A DNA stretch of 64,000 nt, taken from NCBI RefSeq assembly GCF_900109575.1, contig NZ_FOAF01000001.1, positions 1,459,662 through 1,523,661 on the forward strand, read 5' to 3'. A program made the translations under genes and the position numbers. Within the stretch, counting starts at the first letter, position 1. Each line of letters opens with the position of its first letter. Below the pieces are notes generated by a model, which saw only the letters and a list, made by a program, of their open reading frames with translations, made no database searches and was not told where the DNA came from. This document shows positions 26,222-35,785 of the stretch, piece after piece. The DNA comes from Olivibacter domesticus (GTDB lineage: Bacteria; Bacteroidota; Bacteroidia; Sphingobacteriales; Sphingobacteriaceae).

Positions 26222-26995
26222 ATGAACAATTTCTTAAAAGGACAGATTGCCCTGGTAACAGGAGGAACAAAAGGTATCGGAAAAGCGATTGCCGATAAGT
26301 TAAATGACGCAGGTGCCCGTATTATTGTAACTGCCAGAACCGAACCAGAAGAAAACCCAAACGGATATTATTTCATTGCAGCCGACCTTTCTCAACCCGA
26401 AAGTGCGGAGACCATTGCCAAAGAAATTTTAGAGAAATTCGGAAGAATTGACATTGTTGTAAATAATGCGGGGGCAAATTTAAGCAAGGGCGGCAGTTTT
26501 AGCACGCTTACAGATGAGCACTGGAACAATGACTTACAACTGAATTTAATGTCGGCAGTTCGTGTTAACAAAGCATTATTGCCAACAATGATTGACCAAC
26601 AAAGTGGCGTAATTGTTAATATTTCCACCTATGCTGCGCTGCAGCCGATTTGGGAGATGACGGTGACTTATTCTGCTGCCAAAGCGGCATTGAATGCTTA
26701 CAGTAAAGCATTGGCAAACGAAGTCAGCTCAAAAGGAATCCGTGTAAACACAGTTTCACCTGGTGTCGTAAAAACACCGCTGATGGAGGAATTTATTGAA
26801 GGCATTGCAAAGTCATCAAATATTACCGTAGATGAAGCCTTCAAATCGATGCTGAATAAAGTGGGTGTACCACTGGGCAGAATGGCTGAACCGGAAGAAA
26901 TTGCTAATTTGGTAAGGTTCCTCGCTTCGTCGGAAGCACAATACATTACAGGTTCCAATTACCTGATAGATGGTGGCGTGAGTCCGGTAGTATAA
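26222..26995 (+). CDS. SDR-family oxidoreductase, module B
   Basis: A 257-residue classical SDR. The cofactor loop is TGGTKGIG, the structural motif is NNAGAN, Ser lies in NISTYA, and the catalytic pair is YSAAK. The C-terminus reads GSNYLIDGGVSP. It is a paralogue of the module A SDR and follows its own TetR gene by 68 bp. A strong terminator lies directly downstream, so it ends the unit. The substrate is unknown. Confidence 0.94.
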   Translation: MNNFLKGQIALVTGGTKGIGKAIADKLNDAGARIIVTARTEPEENPNGYYFIAADLSQPESAETIAKEILEKFGRIDIVVNNAGANLSKGGSFSTLTDEHWNNDLQLNLMSAVRVNKALLPTMIDQQSGVIVNISTYAALQPIWEMTVTYSAAKAALNAYSKALANEVSSKGIRVNTVSPGVVKTPLMEEFIEGIAKSSNITVDEAFKSMLNKVGVPLGRMAEPEEIANLVRFLASSEAQYITGSNYLIDGGVSPVV

Positions 26996-27012
26996 TTTAA
27001 GTTAACCTTTTA

Positions 27013-27043
27013 TTAGAGTTCTTTCCTAACGAAAGAACTCTAA
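27013..27043 (+). terminator. Rho-independent terminator after SDR module B
   Basis: TTAGAGTTCTTTC and GAAAGAACTCTAA form a perfect 13-bp stem around a 5-base loop, followed by TTCTTTCTT. It lies 18 bp after the SDR stop. It could also serve the convergent AraC gene at 27113. Confidence 0.85.
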
Positions 27044-27112
27044 TTCTTTCTTATCTGCCGATGTGTTTCCGAGCAAGGAGCTAACGCTTATAAAAATGCA
27101 ATCGCATGCCAA

Positions 27113-28003
27113 TTACGGGCATCTTTTATAAACGGATGGGGCCATTTTTAGCTTCTTTTTAAATATCCTCGAAAAGTGATACTCCGAGGTAAAGCCTGTA
27201 GCAAAAGCGATTTCAGAAACAGTGAGGTCTGTCTCCTTTAACATCTTGCAGGTCTTTTCCAATTTTAAATTGAGTAAATATTGGCCTGGCGAGCTGCCTA
27301 TTACCTCTTTAAACGCTTTCCTAAACCAGGTATAGCTCACGTTGTGCTGCGCAGCTAAATCATCCAGTGCAATATTTTTCTCCAAGTTATCGTGCATCTT
27401 AAAACGAATGTTATTAATGATATGCTCTTTTCTATTTTGTGGAGATTCTTTAAGCAACGCGGCAGCATAGGTTAATCCAAGTAGTTGAATGGTAAGACAT
27501 GAGGCAATCTGACAATAAGCGATACCTTCCCCTTTTAGTGTTTCTAATAAACGCGTAAAGATGTCTAGAAACTCGAAATTAAAGCCCATATGAATCAAGG
27601 GAAAGTTAGGATTAAAACATTCCTGGTTCATTAAATATTCAGCATAAGGGCCATTAAACCCCACCCAATATTCTTCCCAACCATAATCTTTTAAGGGTTT
27701 AAAAGTATGCCAGGTATTGGGAAAAAGCAGAAAAACGGAACCTGGAGTAATAGGAACTTCTCCAAAATGCTCCGTTTGAAATGTACCGCGCCCCTCGGCA
27801 ATAAATACTAATTGGTACTCTTTGAGTATCCTTCCCTTTTTCCAGTTAAAGAAATAGCTATTTGGATGGTTTTTATCGGGATAATTTGTATTAGCTGGAT
27901 GAATGTTATGACCAACATTTAACACATTCACTCCCCAATTTGGTTGCATTTCAACCAGCTCTTGAAGTTGCTTAGCGCTAAAATATTTGCGATAGGGATC
28001 CAT
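27113..28003 (-). CDS. AraC-family regulator with sugar-type cupin domain
   Basis: A 296-residue AraC-type regulator of the arabinose-binding cupin kind. The N-terminal domain (about residues 50-190) contains PGSVFLLFPNTWHTFKP and GWEEYWVGFNGPY, typical of sugar-sensing members. The C-terminal HTH (about residues 200-296) contains LDDLAAQHNVSYTWFRKAFK and VSEIAFATGFTSEYHFSRIF. It lies 52 bp downstream of a sugar-isomerase-like gene on the same strand and probably controls sugar catabolism. Confidence 0.92.
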   Translation of the reverse strand: MDPYRKYFSAKQLQELVEMQPNWGVNVLNVGHNIHPANTNYPDKNHPNSYFFNWKKGRILKEYQLVFIAEGRGTFQTEHFGEVPITPGSVFLLFPNTWHTFKPLKDYGWEEYWVGFNGPYAEYLMNQECFNPNFPLIHMGFNFEFLDIFTRLLETLKGEGIAYCQIASCLTIQLLGLTYAAALLKESPQNRKEHIINNIRFKMHDNLEKNIALDDLAAQHNVSYTWFRKAFKEVIGSSPGQYLLNLKLEKTCKMLKETDLTVSEIAFATGFTSEYHFSRIFKKKLKMAPSVYKRCP

Positions 28004-28055
28004 AATGTTTATCTAAATTCACTAGCGGCCGGGAAAACGCACCATTATCACAAAG

Positions 28056-29480
28056 TTAACAAATAACAACTGTTTCGATCCCTAGTAGATGACCGAGCTT
28101 TTCAATTTTAGAAGCAATATGTCCTACTGCAACTGCACAATGATGAGCGGGGCCATGTACATTCCAGTTTGTCATAAAGTTCCTGGCACCTATCGAAAAA
28201 CGATAACGACTATTGGTATTACCAATCTCCAGAATAGGTCCCGGAACCGATTCCGCCTGTGCAACTAGGAAGCTTAATTCGCCTGATCGTCGTTGCACCA
28301 CCGCCAATAGTGTTACCGGTCCATTCTTGACAGACATTTCCACCGATAACCCCTTACCTACCTTCCCATGGTATACATATAATGGACGCACTTTAGTCTT
28401 TCCCTGCGCAATGGAAATATGCCCCGGTCCATCATGTCCCATTAAAACGACATCATCGTCAAAATCCATCGCATAATATTCCGTAAACGATCCACCTGCT
28501 CCGAAACTGTCCAATATTTTCATGGCCTGTGCATTTTTTATTTCGTATTCACCAGCTACAGGTATACCCCTTGCAGTGAGTAAGGATGTACCTAAGATGA
28601 TGGAACTCATGGTATCTGCATTATCGGTTCCCACACCTTTATAATAATACGCCATGGAACCCAGTCTATACTTATTCACTATTTTATCGAGCGCAACGGA
28701 AGTTCTTGCCGCCCTTTCCAATTCTTTTTGCGAGCAGTCGGCTTGTACATCAAAACAAGTATAAAAATCTGATACCCGTTCGGCAATCTCCGATATTTGC
28801 ACCTCTTTACGTATGGCTGTGAGTTCATCCACTTCAATAATTTCGATATGTCCGCCGAAATAGGCATATTGTTGTGTCAAGTCTGAATAGATATCAAGCA
28901 TTCCACTATAATAATGTCCCATGCAGCCTAGTCGGTTATGAAACATCATATGAGCCACCTTGGCCGCCTCTACCCATTCCCGTACTTCACTCCAACATTT
29001 TTCTTCATACAATATTCCGGTTATTTGATGAAATGCTATTCCAGTACGGTTAAACAAATTGGCGATTTCGGGAACAGGGCATGCAGAACAATAAGCCAGC
29101 CATTCGCCGGTCATTTGCGTTCGGTCGCCCATACGATTGAAAGCATCATAATCAATCTTGGACGCCGGAGCCAGATTCAGAATGATCACGGGAACCTTTG
29201 CTTGCCGTACCACTGGGAATACAGTAGATGACAAGGCATAGGTAGCTACATATAAAAAAATGATATCTACTTCCTGTTGCCTAAAGTGATGTCCGGCTTC
29301 AAAAGCTTTATCTGCCGTATCAATTAGACCAACATTGACAACCGCCGGATGAAACGTTGAGATTTTTTGCTCTATTTCTGAAAGGTAACCTTCAAGACGG
29401 CTTTTCAATGTCGGAAACTGTGGCCAATAGGTGTCAAGTCCTATTCCAAATAACCCGATTTTTGCTGTTTTACTGCTCAT
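28056..29480 (-). CDS. L-fucose/L-arabinose isomerase-family protein
   Basis: A 474-residue protein of the fucose/arabinose isomerase superfamily. It opens KIGLFGIGLDTYWPQF, has the central NRLGCMGHYYSGMLDIYSD and the later MAYYYKGVG, and ends with a barrel region (GHDGPGHISIAQGK, GPAHHCAVAVGH). These are seen in the large group annotated as arabinose-isomerase-like, where only some members have a proven reaction. It probably interconverts an aldose and a ketose released from plant or other glycans. An AraC-type regulator gene follows it. Confidence 0.85.
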   Translation of the reverse strand: MSSKTAKIGLFGIGLDTYWPQFPTLKSRLEGYLSEIEQKISTFHPAVVNVGLIDTADKAFEAGHHFRQQEVDIIFLYVATYALSSTVFPVVRQAKVPVIILNLAPASKIDYDAFNRMGDRTQMTGEWLAYCSACPVPEIANLFNRTGIAFHQITGILYEEKCWSEVREWVEAAKVAHMMFHNRLGCMGHYYSGMLDIYSDLTQQYAYFGGHIEIIEVDELTAIRKEVQISEIAERVSDFYTCFDVQADCSQKELERAARTSVALDKIVNKYRLGSMAYYYKGVGTDNADTMSSIILGTSLLTARGIPVAGEYEIKNAQAMKILDSFGAGGSFTEYYAMDFDDDVVLMGHDGPGHISIAQGKTKVRPLYVYHGKVGKGLSVEMSVKNGPVTLLAVVQRRSGELSFLVAQAESVPGPILEIGNTNSRYRFSIGARNFMTNWNVHGPAHHCAVAVGHIASKIEKLGHLLGIETVVIC

Positions 29481-29839
29481 TCAAATATATTTAACTTTCT
29501 TACTTAAAATTACTTTTCGTCCGGTTCAAAGTTTATATCAGCCATGCTGCAATTTAGCTCGTTTAGGAAGGCACAACCATGCGTAAAATGGCAATTTATT
29601 TATCGTTTTTGATAAACGTGCGTGCACCATCTTTTCAAAGCTATGCCCATCTGTGTAAGTGCGTCAACATGTAAATCAATTGCTGAGAGATTTACTAGAA
29701 TTGTTAAAATATGTTAAAGGCGTTTGAAAATATAATTTTGTTTTCTTGATTTGACTAACCATTTCACACACTTTATTGGTAACAATTATTTAATGAACAT
29801 TTTTTGAAGCTATTATTTATCAGTTTTAGTTGCTAGATC
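29481..29839. other. AT-rich divergent intergenic region
   Basis: This 359-bp stretch lies between the minus-strand isomerase-like gene and the plus-strand NEW3 gene. It must hold two promoters. No open frame, strong hairpin or clear repeated operator was seen. Confidence 0.6.
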
Positions 29840-30697
29840 ATGTTAACAAAATTTTTATTTACCCATTTTCGCGTATCACGCCAATTTTTATTATTTTTCT
29901 TAACGCTTTTTGCATTCAGTCCGGTATTACGAGCACAACAGTCCGCCATCGGATCAAGCGGGAAGTCTAGTTTTACGGCAAAGCTCATAAACATTGAAGC
30001 TGCGGCCAATGAAATATTTCGCTACAACACCACGCTGTACAATGGTTCCAGTAAACCAGGCATTTACGAGATGAAGGCTGAGTTGCCTCCTGGTTGGCTG
30101 ATTACGTATCGAGTTGCGGGCAGTCAGGTTACCTCACTTAGCATGGAGCCCGGTAAGACGCAGGATATTTCCATCGAAATTAAAGCTACGGCCCGTGCTA
30201 ATCCCAACAAATACAAGATACCGATAAAGGCAGTATCTCCATCAGATACTTTATCACTGAATCTGGAAGCGGTAGTAAAAGGTTCTTACAGTCTCGAATT
30301 AACGACTCCCACAGGGCGATTAAGCGATGAAGTAACTTCTGGCAGTCAGCAGGAAATTCAATTAGTCGTAAAAAACGCTGGCTCTCTCCCGTTGAACGAC
30401 GTAGAACTTTCAGCCCAGTTGCCTGTCAATTGGAAATCTACGTTTGAACCTTCAAAAATCAAGGAACTGGAGCCCGGAAAAAGTGTAGACATCACGGCCA
30501 CCCTAAAAGTACCCGACAAAACAATTGCTGGCGATTATGCCGCTACTTTTAAGTCGACAAACGCAAATAGCAATGCACAGGCTGCATTTCGGATAGTAGT
30601 AAAAACATCATTACTTTCTGGTTGGATCGGCATTTTAGTCATATTAATGGCAATTGGCATGGTGTATTACCTCATTCGCAAATACGGCAGAAGATAA
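29840..30697 (+). CDS. Secreted/membrane-anchored NEW3-domain protein
   Basis: A 285-residue protein with a signal peptide (cleavage near VLRAQ) and one C-terminal membrane helix (about residues 262-280) followed by a short basic tail. The body consists of beta-sandwich repeats. Residues about 40-145 and 150-255 each contain ELPPGWLITY- or QLPVNWKSTF-type segments plus EPGK, which fit the NEW3 (alpha-galactosidase-associated) domain. It is the first gene of a three-gene run with an ABC ATPase 16 bp downstream. It is probably an extracytoplasmic partner of that exporter, which is inference. Confidence 0.8.
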   Translation: MLTKFLFTHFRVSRQFLLFFLTLFAFSPVLRAQQSAIGSSGKSSFTAKLINIEAAANEIFRYNTTLYNGSSKPGIYEMKAELPPGWLITYRVAGSQVTSLSMEPGKTQDISIEIKATARANPNKYKIPIKAVSPSDTLSLNLEAVVKGSYSLELTTPTGRLSDEVTSGSQQEIQLVVKNAGSLPLNDVELSAQLPVNWKSTFEPSKIKELEPGKSVDITATLKVPDKTIAGDYAATFKSTNANSNAQAAFRIVVKTSLLSGWIGILVILMAIGMVYYLIRKYGRR

Positions 30698-30712
30698 GTT
30701 AATCCAGTACAA

Positions 30713-31726
30713 ATGAAGGATCCTATCATACAACTGAAGGGCTTGACCAAGTGTTATGGCTCCCTCAAGGCGGTCGATGATCTGAATCTTGACATTCATA
30801 AGGGAGAGATTTTCGGACTATTGGGACCTAACGGAGCTGGTAAAACGACAACCATCTTGATGATGCTCGGGCTCACAGACCCAACAAGCGGCACAGCTAC
30901 CGTGTGTGGACACAACGCGACCAACAACCCTATAGCCGTGAAGAAGAAAGTGGGCTACATGCCAGACAGCTTAGGCTTTTATGATGGTATGACCGCCCTA
31001 GAAAACCTGATATACATCGGAAGACTGAATGGCCTACCTGAAAAGGAAATTAAAACATCTGCAACCGAGATGATGGAAGTAGTAGGACTTACGAACGATA
31101 TGCATAAAAAGACGGCCACCTATTCGCGTGGCATGAAACAGCGTCTTGGCTTGGCCGATGTACTGATTAAGCGTCCCGATGTAATCGTTTTAGATGAGCC
31201 GACACTTGGTATTGACCCCAGTGGGATAAAAGATTTTTTGATATTAATAAAACGGTTAAGTAAACAACAAGGGCTGACGGTATTACTTTCCTCGCATCAC
31301 TTGCATCATGTACAGCAAGTGTGTGACAGGGTAGGCATTTTCGTAAATGGCAAATTGTTGGCACAAGGAAATATAGACACATTATCAGGTAATCTATTTG
31401 GCAAAGACGGTTATGTAACATCCATTACGGTGCAACAAACGATCGAACAGCCCTGGCCCTTTGAAACAGAACTCAAGCTGAGGGAGGGCATGAATCAAAT
31501 TACCTTACACGAGAATAGGATAGATTTTGCGTGTAGCCATGATATGACACCTGCAATAGTTCGTTTTTTTGTTGAAAAAGGATATGACATTTTGGAGGTA
31601 CATAAAAAAGATTATGGTCTGGACGATATCTACGAAAAGTATTTTGAAAATAATTTAATGGAAAATACCCATGAAAAGTCAACCGATTTCTTTGAAAGAT
31701 CTTTCTTTAAAACAGGCAAAAAGTAA
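30713..31726 (+). CDS. ABC transporter ATP-binding protein
   Basis: A 337-residue ABC ATPase of the ABC-2 exporter type. Walker A is GPNGAGKTT, the Q-loop region is VGYMPDSLGFYDGMT, the signature is YSRGMKQRLGLA, Walker B is VIVLDEPTLGID, and the switch His lies in SSHHLHHV. An extra C-terminal domain of about 100 residues follows. It lies between the NEW3 gene and a permease gene, overlapping the permease start by 56 bp. It resembles the NosF arrangement, but no copper or nitrous-oxide gene is nearby. Confidence 0.94.
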   Translation: MKDPIIQLKGLTKCYGSLKAVDDLNLDIHKGEIFGLLGPNGAGKTTTILMMLGLTDPTSGTATVCGHNATNNPIAVKKKVGYMPDSLGFYDGMTALENLIYIGRLNGLPEKEIKTSATEMMEVVGLTNDMHKKTATYSRGMKQRLGLADVLIKRPDVIVLDEPTLGIDPSGIKDFLILIKRLSKQQGLTVLLSSHHLHHVQQVCDRVGIFVNGKLLAQGNIDTLSGNLFGKDGYVTSITVQQTIEQPWPFETELKLREGMNQITLHENRIDFACSHDMTPAIVRFFVEKGYDILEVHKKDYGLDDIYEKYFENNLMENTHEKSTDFFERSFFKTGKK

Positions 31727-32699
31727 TCAATCACCGGAAAAAGCTGTCAGTGAAGGACCTTTTAACGTAATAGTGCGTAAAGAGATAGCGGATCATATAC
31801 GTAGTTGGCGATTTATTGTACTAATTGGATTGATTGTACTGACCTTTATTGCTTCTATGTATGTAGCGCTAGGAAATATAAAATCATCTGTTGGCAATAC
31901 AGATGATCCGGACCACGTTTTTTTATATCTCAAGCTACTAACCACTACCGATAATTCTATACCTCCATTTCATATATTTTTAAGTTTTTTGGCTCCTTTA
32001 CTAGGCATTAGCCTGGGGTTTGATGCTATTAACTCAGAACAAAATAATGGCACTCTTATCAGATTAATGGCACAACCTGTTTATAGGGACAATTTATTGC
32101 TCGCCAAATTTGTAAGTGCACTGGTCATAGTAAGCACCTTATTTGCAGCGTTGGCATTATTGATGATTGGAGGAGGCATGCTATTGACAGGCGTACGAAT
32201 GGAGCCACAAGAGCTGTTAAGGATACTGAGTTTCATTACAATGAGTATTACGTATGTAGCATTTTGGCTAAGCTTATCTATATTGATGTCTATTAAATTC
32301 AAACAAGCCGCCACCTCTGCCCTTACGGCAATTGGCATATGGTTATTTTTTACGGTATTCTACCAGATAATCGTCAATCTCGTAATAAGATCATTTTTGC
32401 CTAACCCTACTTTTCTTTCTCAGCATGAGATTATGGCTTATAATGAGCTTGTATTAAACATACTACGCATAGCTCCCAATCAGCTTTATACGGATGCCAC
32501 TACTACCCTACTGATGCCATCCGTTCGCAGCCTTGGCCCAATAACCATGGAACAAATGGCTAGCGCTATTCCTTCGCCCCTACCTTTTAAAGAAAGTGTC
32601 ATGATCGTATGGCCACAAGTAAGTGGTTTAATCGCCGCAACTGTAGTTTGTTTTGCACTTTCTTATTATCTTTTTATGCGCCGTGAAATAAGGAGTTAG
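31671..32699 (+). CDS. ABC-2-type transporter permease
   Basis: A 342-residue membrane protein with about six hydrophobic segments, the first near residues 50-68 (FIVLIGLIVLTFIASMYVA). FDAINSEQNNGTLIRLMAQP is the loop typical of ABC-2/NosY-type permeases. It overlaps the ATPase gene by 56 bp; a downstream GTG start would shorten the overlap, but the first 35 residues cannot be excluded. It probably forms an exporter with the ATPase and the NEW3 protein. The cargo is unknown. Confidence 0.9.
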   Translation: MKSQPISLKDLSLKQAKSNQSPEKAVSEGPFNVIVRKEIADHIRSWRFIVLIGLIVLTFIASMYVALGNIKSSVGNTDDPDHVFLYLKLLTTTDNSIPPFHIFLSFLAPLLGISLGFDAINSEQNNGTLIRLMAQPVYRDNLLLAKFVSALVIVSTLFAALALLMIGGGMLLTGVRMEPQELLRILSFITMSITYVAFWLSLSILMSIKFKQAATSALTAIGIWLFFTVFYQIIVNLVIRSFLPNPTFLSQHEIMAYNELVLNILRIAPNQLYTDATTTLLMPSVRSLGPITMEQMASAIPSPLPFKESVMIVWPQVSGLIAATVVCFALSYYLFMRREIRS

Positions 32700-32854
32700 A
32701 ACAACCTCGCTTCTAAAATGACGCCTAAAGATACCATATATGCAGTTCACTTAATGCATGCGTATTACCTACAATGAGTAACACACCTCATGATTGTCGC
32801 CCGAAAATGAGTAACTTACGCGTCTTTCTACACCAAAAACGACATAATAGCCGC

Positions 32855-33349
32855 ATGAAAAATTTCTCTAAACATAGCAAACCTAAAAGTGTTTTTGTTG
32901 CAAATCGCCTTCAAGAAGTATTACTTAGTGGACATTGGATTGCAAATACCAATTATAAAGAGCTGCTACTAGAAACAACATGGGAACAGGCCATCCATAA
33001 AATTGGTAGTTTAAATACTATTGCCGCGCTGACTTTCCATATTAACTATTATCTAGCCGGGCTTTTGAATGTATTTTATGGAGGAAAGCTTGAAATTAGC
33101 GATCAATATAGCTTTAATTTACCGCCAATACAATCAGAGAAGGACTGGAAAGAATTAGTAGATGACTTTTTGCGGAATGCAGAAAAATTTGTTATCCAAG
33201 TTGAACAAATGGCTGAATCGAAGTTAAAGGAACCTTTCGTTGAAGAGAAATATGGCAATTATTTACGGAACATTGAAGGCATTATTGAGCATAGTTATTA
33301 TCATTTAGGGCAGATCGTGCTCATCAAAAAGTTGATTACAGAAAACTAA
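32855..33349 (+). CDS. DinB-superfamily protein
   Basis: A 164-residue four-helix protein from the ATG at 32855. An upstream in-frame ATG at 32774 would add 27 poorly conserved basic residues. The DinB-type metal ligands are plausible: His in LTFHINYY and two His in EHSYYHLGQI. Members of this superfamily are often thiol transferases or of unknown function. It is unrelated to the ABC genes upstream by any visible motif. The start is uncertain. Confidence 0.78.
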   Translation: MKNFSKHSKPKSVFVANRLQEVLLSGHWIANTNYKELLLETTWEQAIHKIGSLNTIAALTFHINYYLAGLLNVFYGGKLEISDQYSFNLPPIQSEKDWKELVDDFLRNAEKFVIQVEQMAESKLKEPFVEEKYGNYLRNIEGIIEHSYYHLGQIVLIKKLITEN

Positions 33350-33390
33350 TGGCCATTGTTTTAAAATGAGCAGTTATCCCCAGGCGTAAC

Positions 33391-33435
33391 CATAATTAAC
33401 ATTTTGAATTTTAATTAAAACTAAAATCAATTATG
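33391..33435. repeat. 45-bp imperfect AT-rich palindrome upstream of the TDT gene
   Basis: CATAATT at 33391 pairs with AATTATG at 33429. Between them ATTTT, then TTTTAATTAAAA, then AAAT continue the symmetry with short mismatches. It lies about 100 bp upstream of the channel gene. It could be an operator or simply AT-rich sequence with chance symmetry. Confidence 0.4.
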
Positions 33436-33532
33436 TTTGTTCCGTCATAATCAATTAGGTCTTCAAAACCGACAACAAACAATTATGAATACCAAAATAC
33501 ACCCATAATTATGCAACCGTAAATGCCGTAAT

Positions 33533-34594
33533 ATGACCCTGCTTCAACAAAAAATCAAGACGCTTCTTCCCGCTTATTTCGCAATAGTCATGGCAACCGG
33601 CATTATCTCCATAGCTTCGTTGCTGGATGGATTTGTAACGATAGCCTATATTCTCTTTTTCGTCAATTTAGCTTTTCTTTCCGGCTTGCTCCTGCTATTT
33701 ATTTATAGGATTATTTATTATTGGCGACAGGTATTGGAAGATTTCCGAAGTTACCAAAGGGGGCCAGGGTTCTTCACCTTCGTAGCTGCTTTATGCATAG
33801 TAGGAAATCAAGCTATATTATTTTATGATTCACTGGCGCTGGCGAAAATACTGCTATTGGTAGCTGGCATTGCATGGCTTATTATAGGTTATGGTTTCTT
33901 TTTCAATATTACGGTTACTGAAGATAAAAAACCTTTGAAAGACGGTATTAATGGCACTTGGCTAGTGATTATAGTGGCCATTCAGGCATTATCAACGCTG
34001 ATCACATTTGTGGCAGAAGATTTTGGAAAAAATGCATACATCTATTTTTTTTTAGCATTATGTATGTTTTTATTGGGTTGCATTTTTTATCTCTATATCA
34101 TGTCGCTCATCATCTATCGCATTTCCTTCTTTTCATTAAATGCAACTGAACTTGGGGCTCCCTATTGGATTAACATGGGTGCAACGGCCATTTCAACTTT
34201 AGCAGGTTCTATGCTAATATTAAATTGTAAAAAGTTCCCTTTTTTGGTAGAAATTCTTCCTTTTTTGAAAGGCTTTACGCTTTTCTTTTGGGCGGCTGGT
34301 ACCTGGTGGATTCCATTGCTTATTATTTTAGGTATTTGGCGCCACGTAATTGAGAAGGTAGCAGTACCCACTTCAATTAAAGGCTATGACCCTACGTATT
34401 GGGCAATGGTTTTTCCTCTTGGAATGTATACAGTTTGTACGTTTAGGCTAAGCGACGCCATACAAATTCCATTCTTAAAAATAATTCCGGAGTATTTTAT
34501 TTTCATCGCAATATTTGCTTGGTTAGCTGTAATGACAGGTTTTTTAAGGCAGGTGGTTTCTTATTTTAAGGCAGGAGGTAAAACCGTCGATTAA
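33533..34594 (+). CDS. TDT/SLAC1-family channel or transporter
   Basis: A 353-residue integral membrane protein with about ten hydrophobic segments. The start YFAIVMATGIISIASLL matches the tellurite-resistance/dicarboxylate transporter (TehA, MaeP, SLAC1) family. The later GTWWIPLLIILGIWRH and YWAMVFPLGMYTVCTFRL match its last helices. Family members carry small anions such as nitrate, chloride, dicarboxylates or sulfite. It lies upstream of a molybdopterin oxidoreductase cluster on the same strand, which fits anion import or export, but this is inference. Confidence 0.88.
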   Translation: MTLLQQKIKTLLPAYFAIVMATGIISIASLLDGFVTIAYILFFVNLAFLSGLLLLFIYRIIYYWRQVLEDFRSYQRGPGFFTFVAALCIVGNQAILFYDSLALAKILLLVAGIAWLIIGYGFFFNITVTEDKKPLKDGINGTWLVIIVAIQALSTLITFVAEDFGKNAYIYFFLALCMFLLGCIFYLYIMSLIIYRISFFSLNATELGAPYWINMGATAISTLAGSMLILNCKKFPFLVEILPFLKGFTLFFWAAGTWWIPLLIILGIWRHVIEKVAVPTSIKGYDPTYWAMVFPLGMYTVCTFRLSDAIQIPFLKIIPEYFIFIAIFAWLAVMTGFLRQVVSYFKAGGKTVD

Positions 34595-34718
34595 CATTTA
34601 GTCTAATTTGGAATATTTTTAAATTACTGATAGCAGCAGTACAGTTAAATAATTACGGTTATAAATAGTTAAATTTAAAAGCCAATACGTAGATACCCGT
34701 TTTAAACTTGCATAAATT

Positions 34719-35774
34719 ATGTATAGACTCTTTAAAACATTAAATAGGGTAGCTTTTATTAAAGCTACCATCATGACTATACTGGTTATTATATTCGTGT
34801 TGATCGGTTCCAGGAACTTACAAAATTTTGATCCCGCTTTAATTGCCTACTTAACGGGCACCGTGTTTGCCGTTTTTGGTACCAGTTATCGTTATTCGGT
34901 ATGGATACAACGACCACCAACCCGCCTTTACCGACGCCGCAGCGTGCAGTTTCTCTTTAGTAAACATTTTTTTCCTTACTTCTTACGGTCTATTCGTCTT
35001 TTTATACGTAATATCTTATTTCAACGATTTATTGCCTATAGAAGCAGGACTCGTTGGATAGGACATTTTCTTTTGGCAAGCGGCTGCTTACTCGCTTTTG
35101 CAATCACCATACCGCTCACCTTTGGCTGGATTAATTTTATATTAAAACCAGGAGATGATACCACTTATTATGCCATGTTATTTGGGTTTGAAGCCGGTTC
35201 GTTTCGCTTAGGCTCTACATTAGCTTTTATTACTTTTCACGGCTTGGTATGGTGCTCTGTACTGGTAACTATTGGTGCGGTAATCATGATGAAAAGAAGA
35301 TTTACCAATGGTGGGCTGATAGCAACGCAGACTTTTGAGGATGACTTATTACCGCTAATTTTACTAATTGCTATTTCAGTTACGGGGCTCGGTATTTCTT
35401 ATGATTATACTTTTTTGGAAGGGAAGACTTATCAATTTATGGCCGTTACGCACGCCATAACTGTTATATTATTTCTGGTGTGGTTGCCCTTTGGAAAATT
35501 CTTCCATATCTATCAGCGATTCTCTCAACTCGGAGCTAACCTATATAAAATTGAAGGCAGTAGACGAGGAATGGCTGTATGCCCACACACAAAAAAAGAA
35601 TTTGCTTCTCAAACACATATCAATGACCTTAAAAAGGTAACGAAGGAGCTTGGTTTCGATTTCAGCAAGGAAGATGGCTCCAATCATTTAGACCTCAGTC
35701 CTGAAGGAAAACGATCTGCTTTGGCAAAAGCCCATTTTGAGGCGAGACAAGAATCAGGGCATTTCTTTGGATAA
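34719..35774 (+). CDS. Membrane protein resembling a b-type cytochrome (NarI-like) subunit
   Basis: A 351-residue protein with about six hydrophobic segments and a soluble C-terminal tail of about 90 residues. Histidines inside or next to helices ([37 protein letters not shown]) could bind two b-type hemes, as in NarI-like quinone-linked subunits. The tail contains VCPHTKKEF, which is not a usual NarI feature. It ends 11 bp before the molybdopterin oxidoreductase gene and is very likely its membrane partner. Heme binding is inferred from His placement only. Confidence 0.68.
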   Translation: MYRLFKTLNRVAFIKATIMTILVIIFVLIGSRNLQNFDPALIAYLTGTVFAVFGTSYRYSVWIQRPPTRLYRRRSVQFLFSKHFFPYFLRSIRLFIRNILFQRFIAYRSRTRWIGHFLLASGCLLAFAITIPLTFGWINFILKPGDDTTYYAMLFGFEAGSFRLGSTLAFITFHGLVWCSVLVTIGAVIMMKRRFTNGGLIATQTFEDDLLPLILLIAISVTGLGISYDYTFLEGKTYQFMAVTHAITVILFLVWLPFGKFFHIYQRFSQLGANLYKIEGSRRGMAVCPHTKKEFASQTHINDLKKVTKELGFDFSKEDGSNHLDLSPEGKRSALAKAHFEARQESGHFFG

Positions 35775-35785
35775 AATATAAAAAA

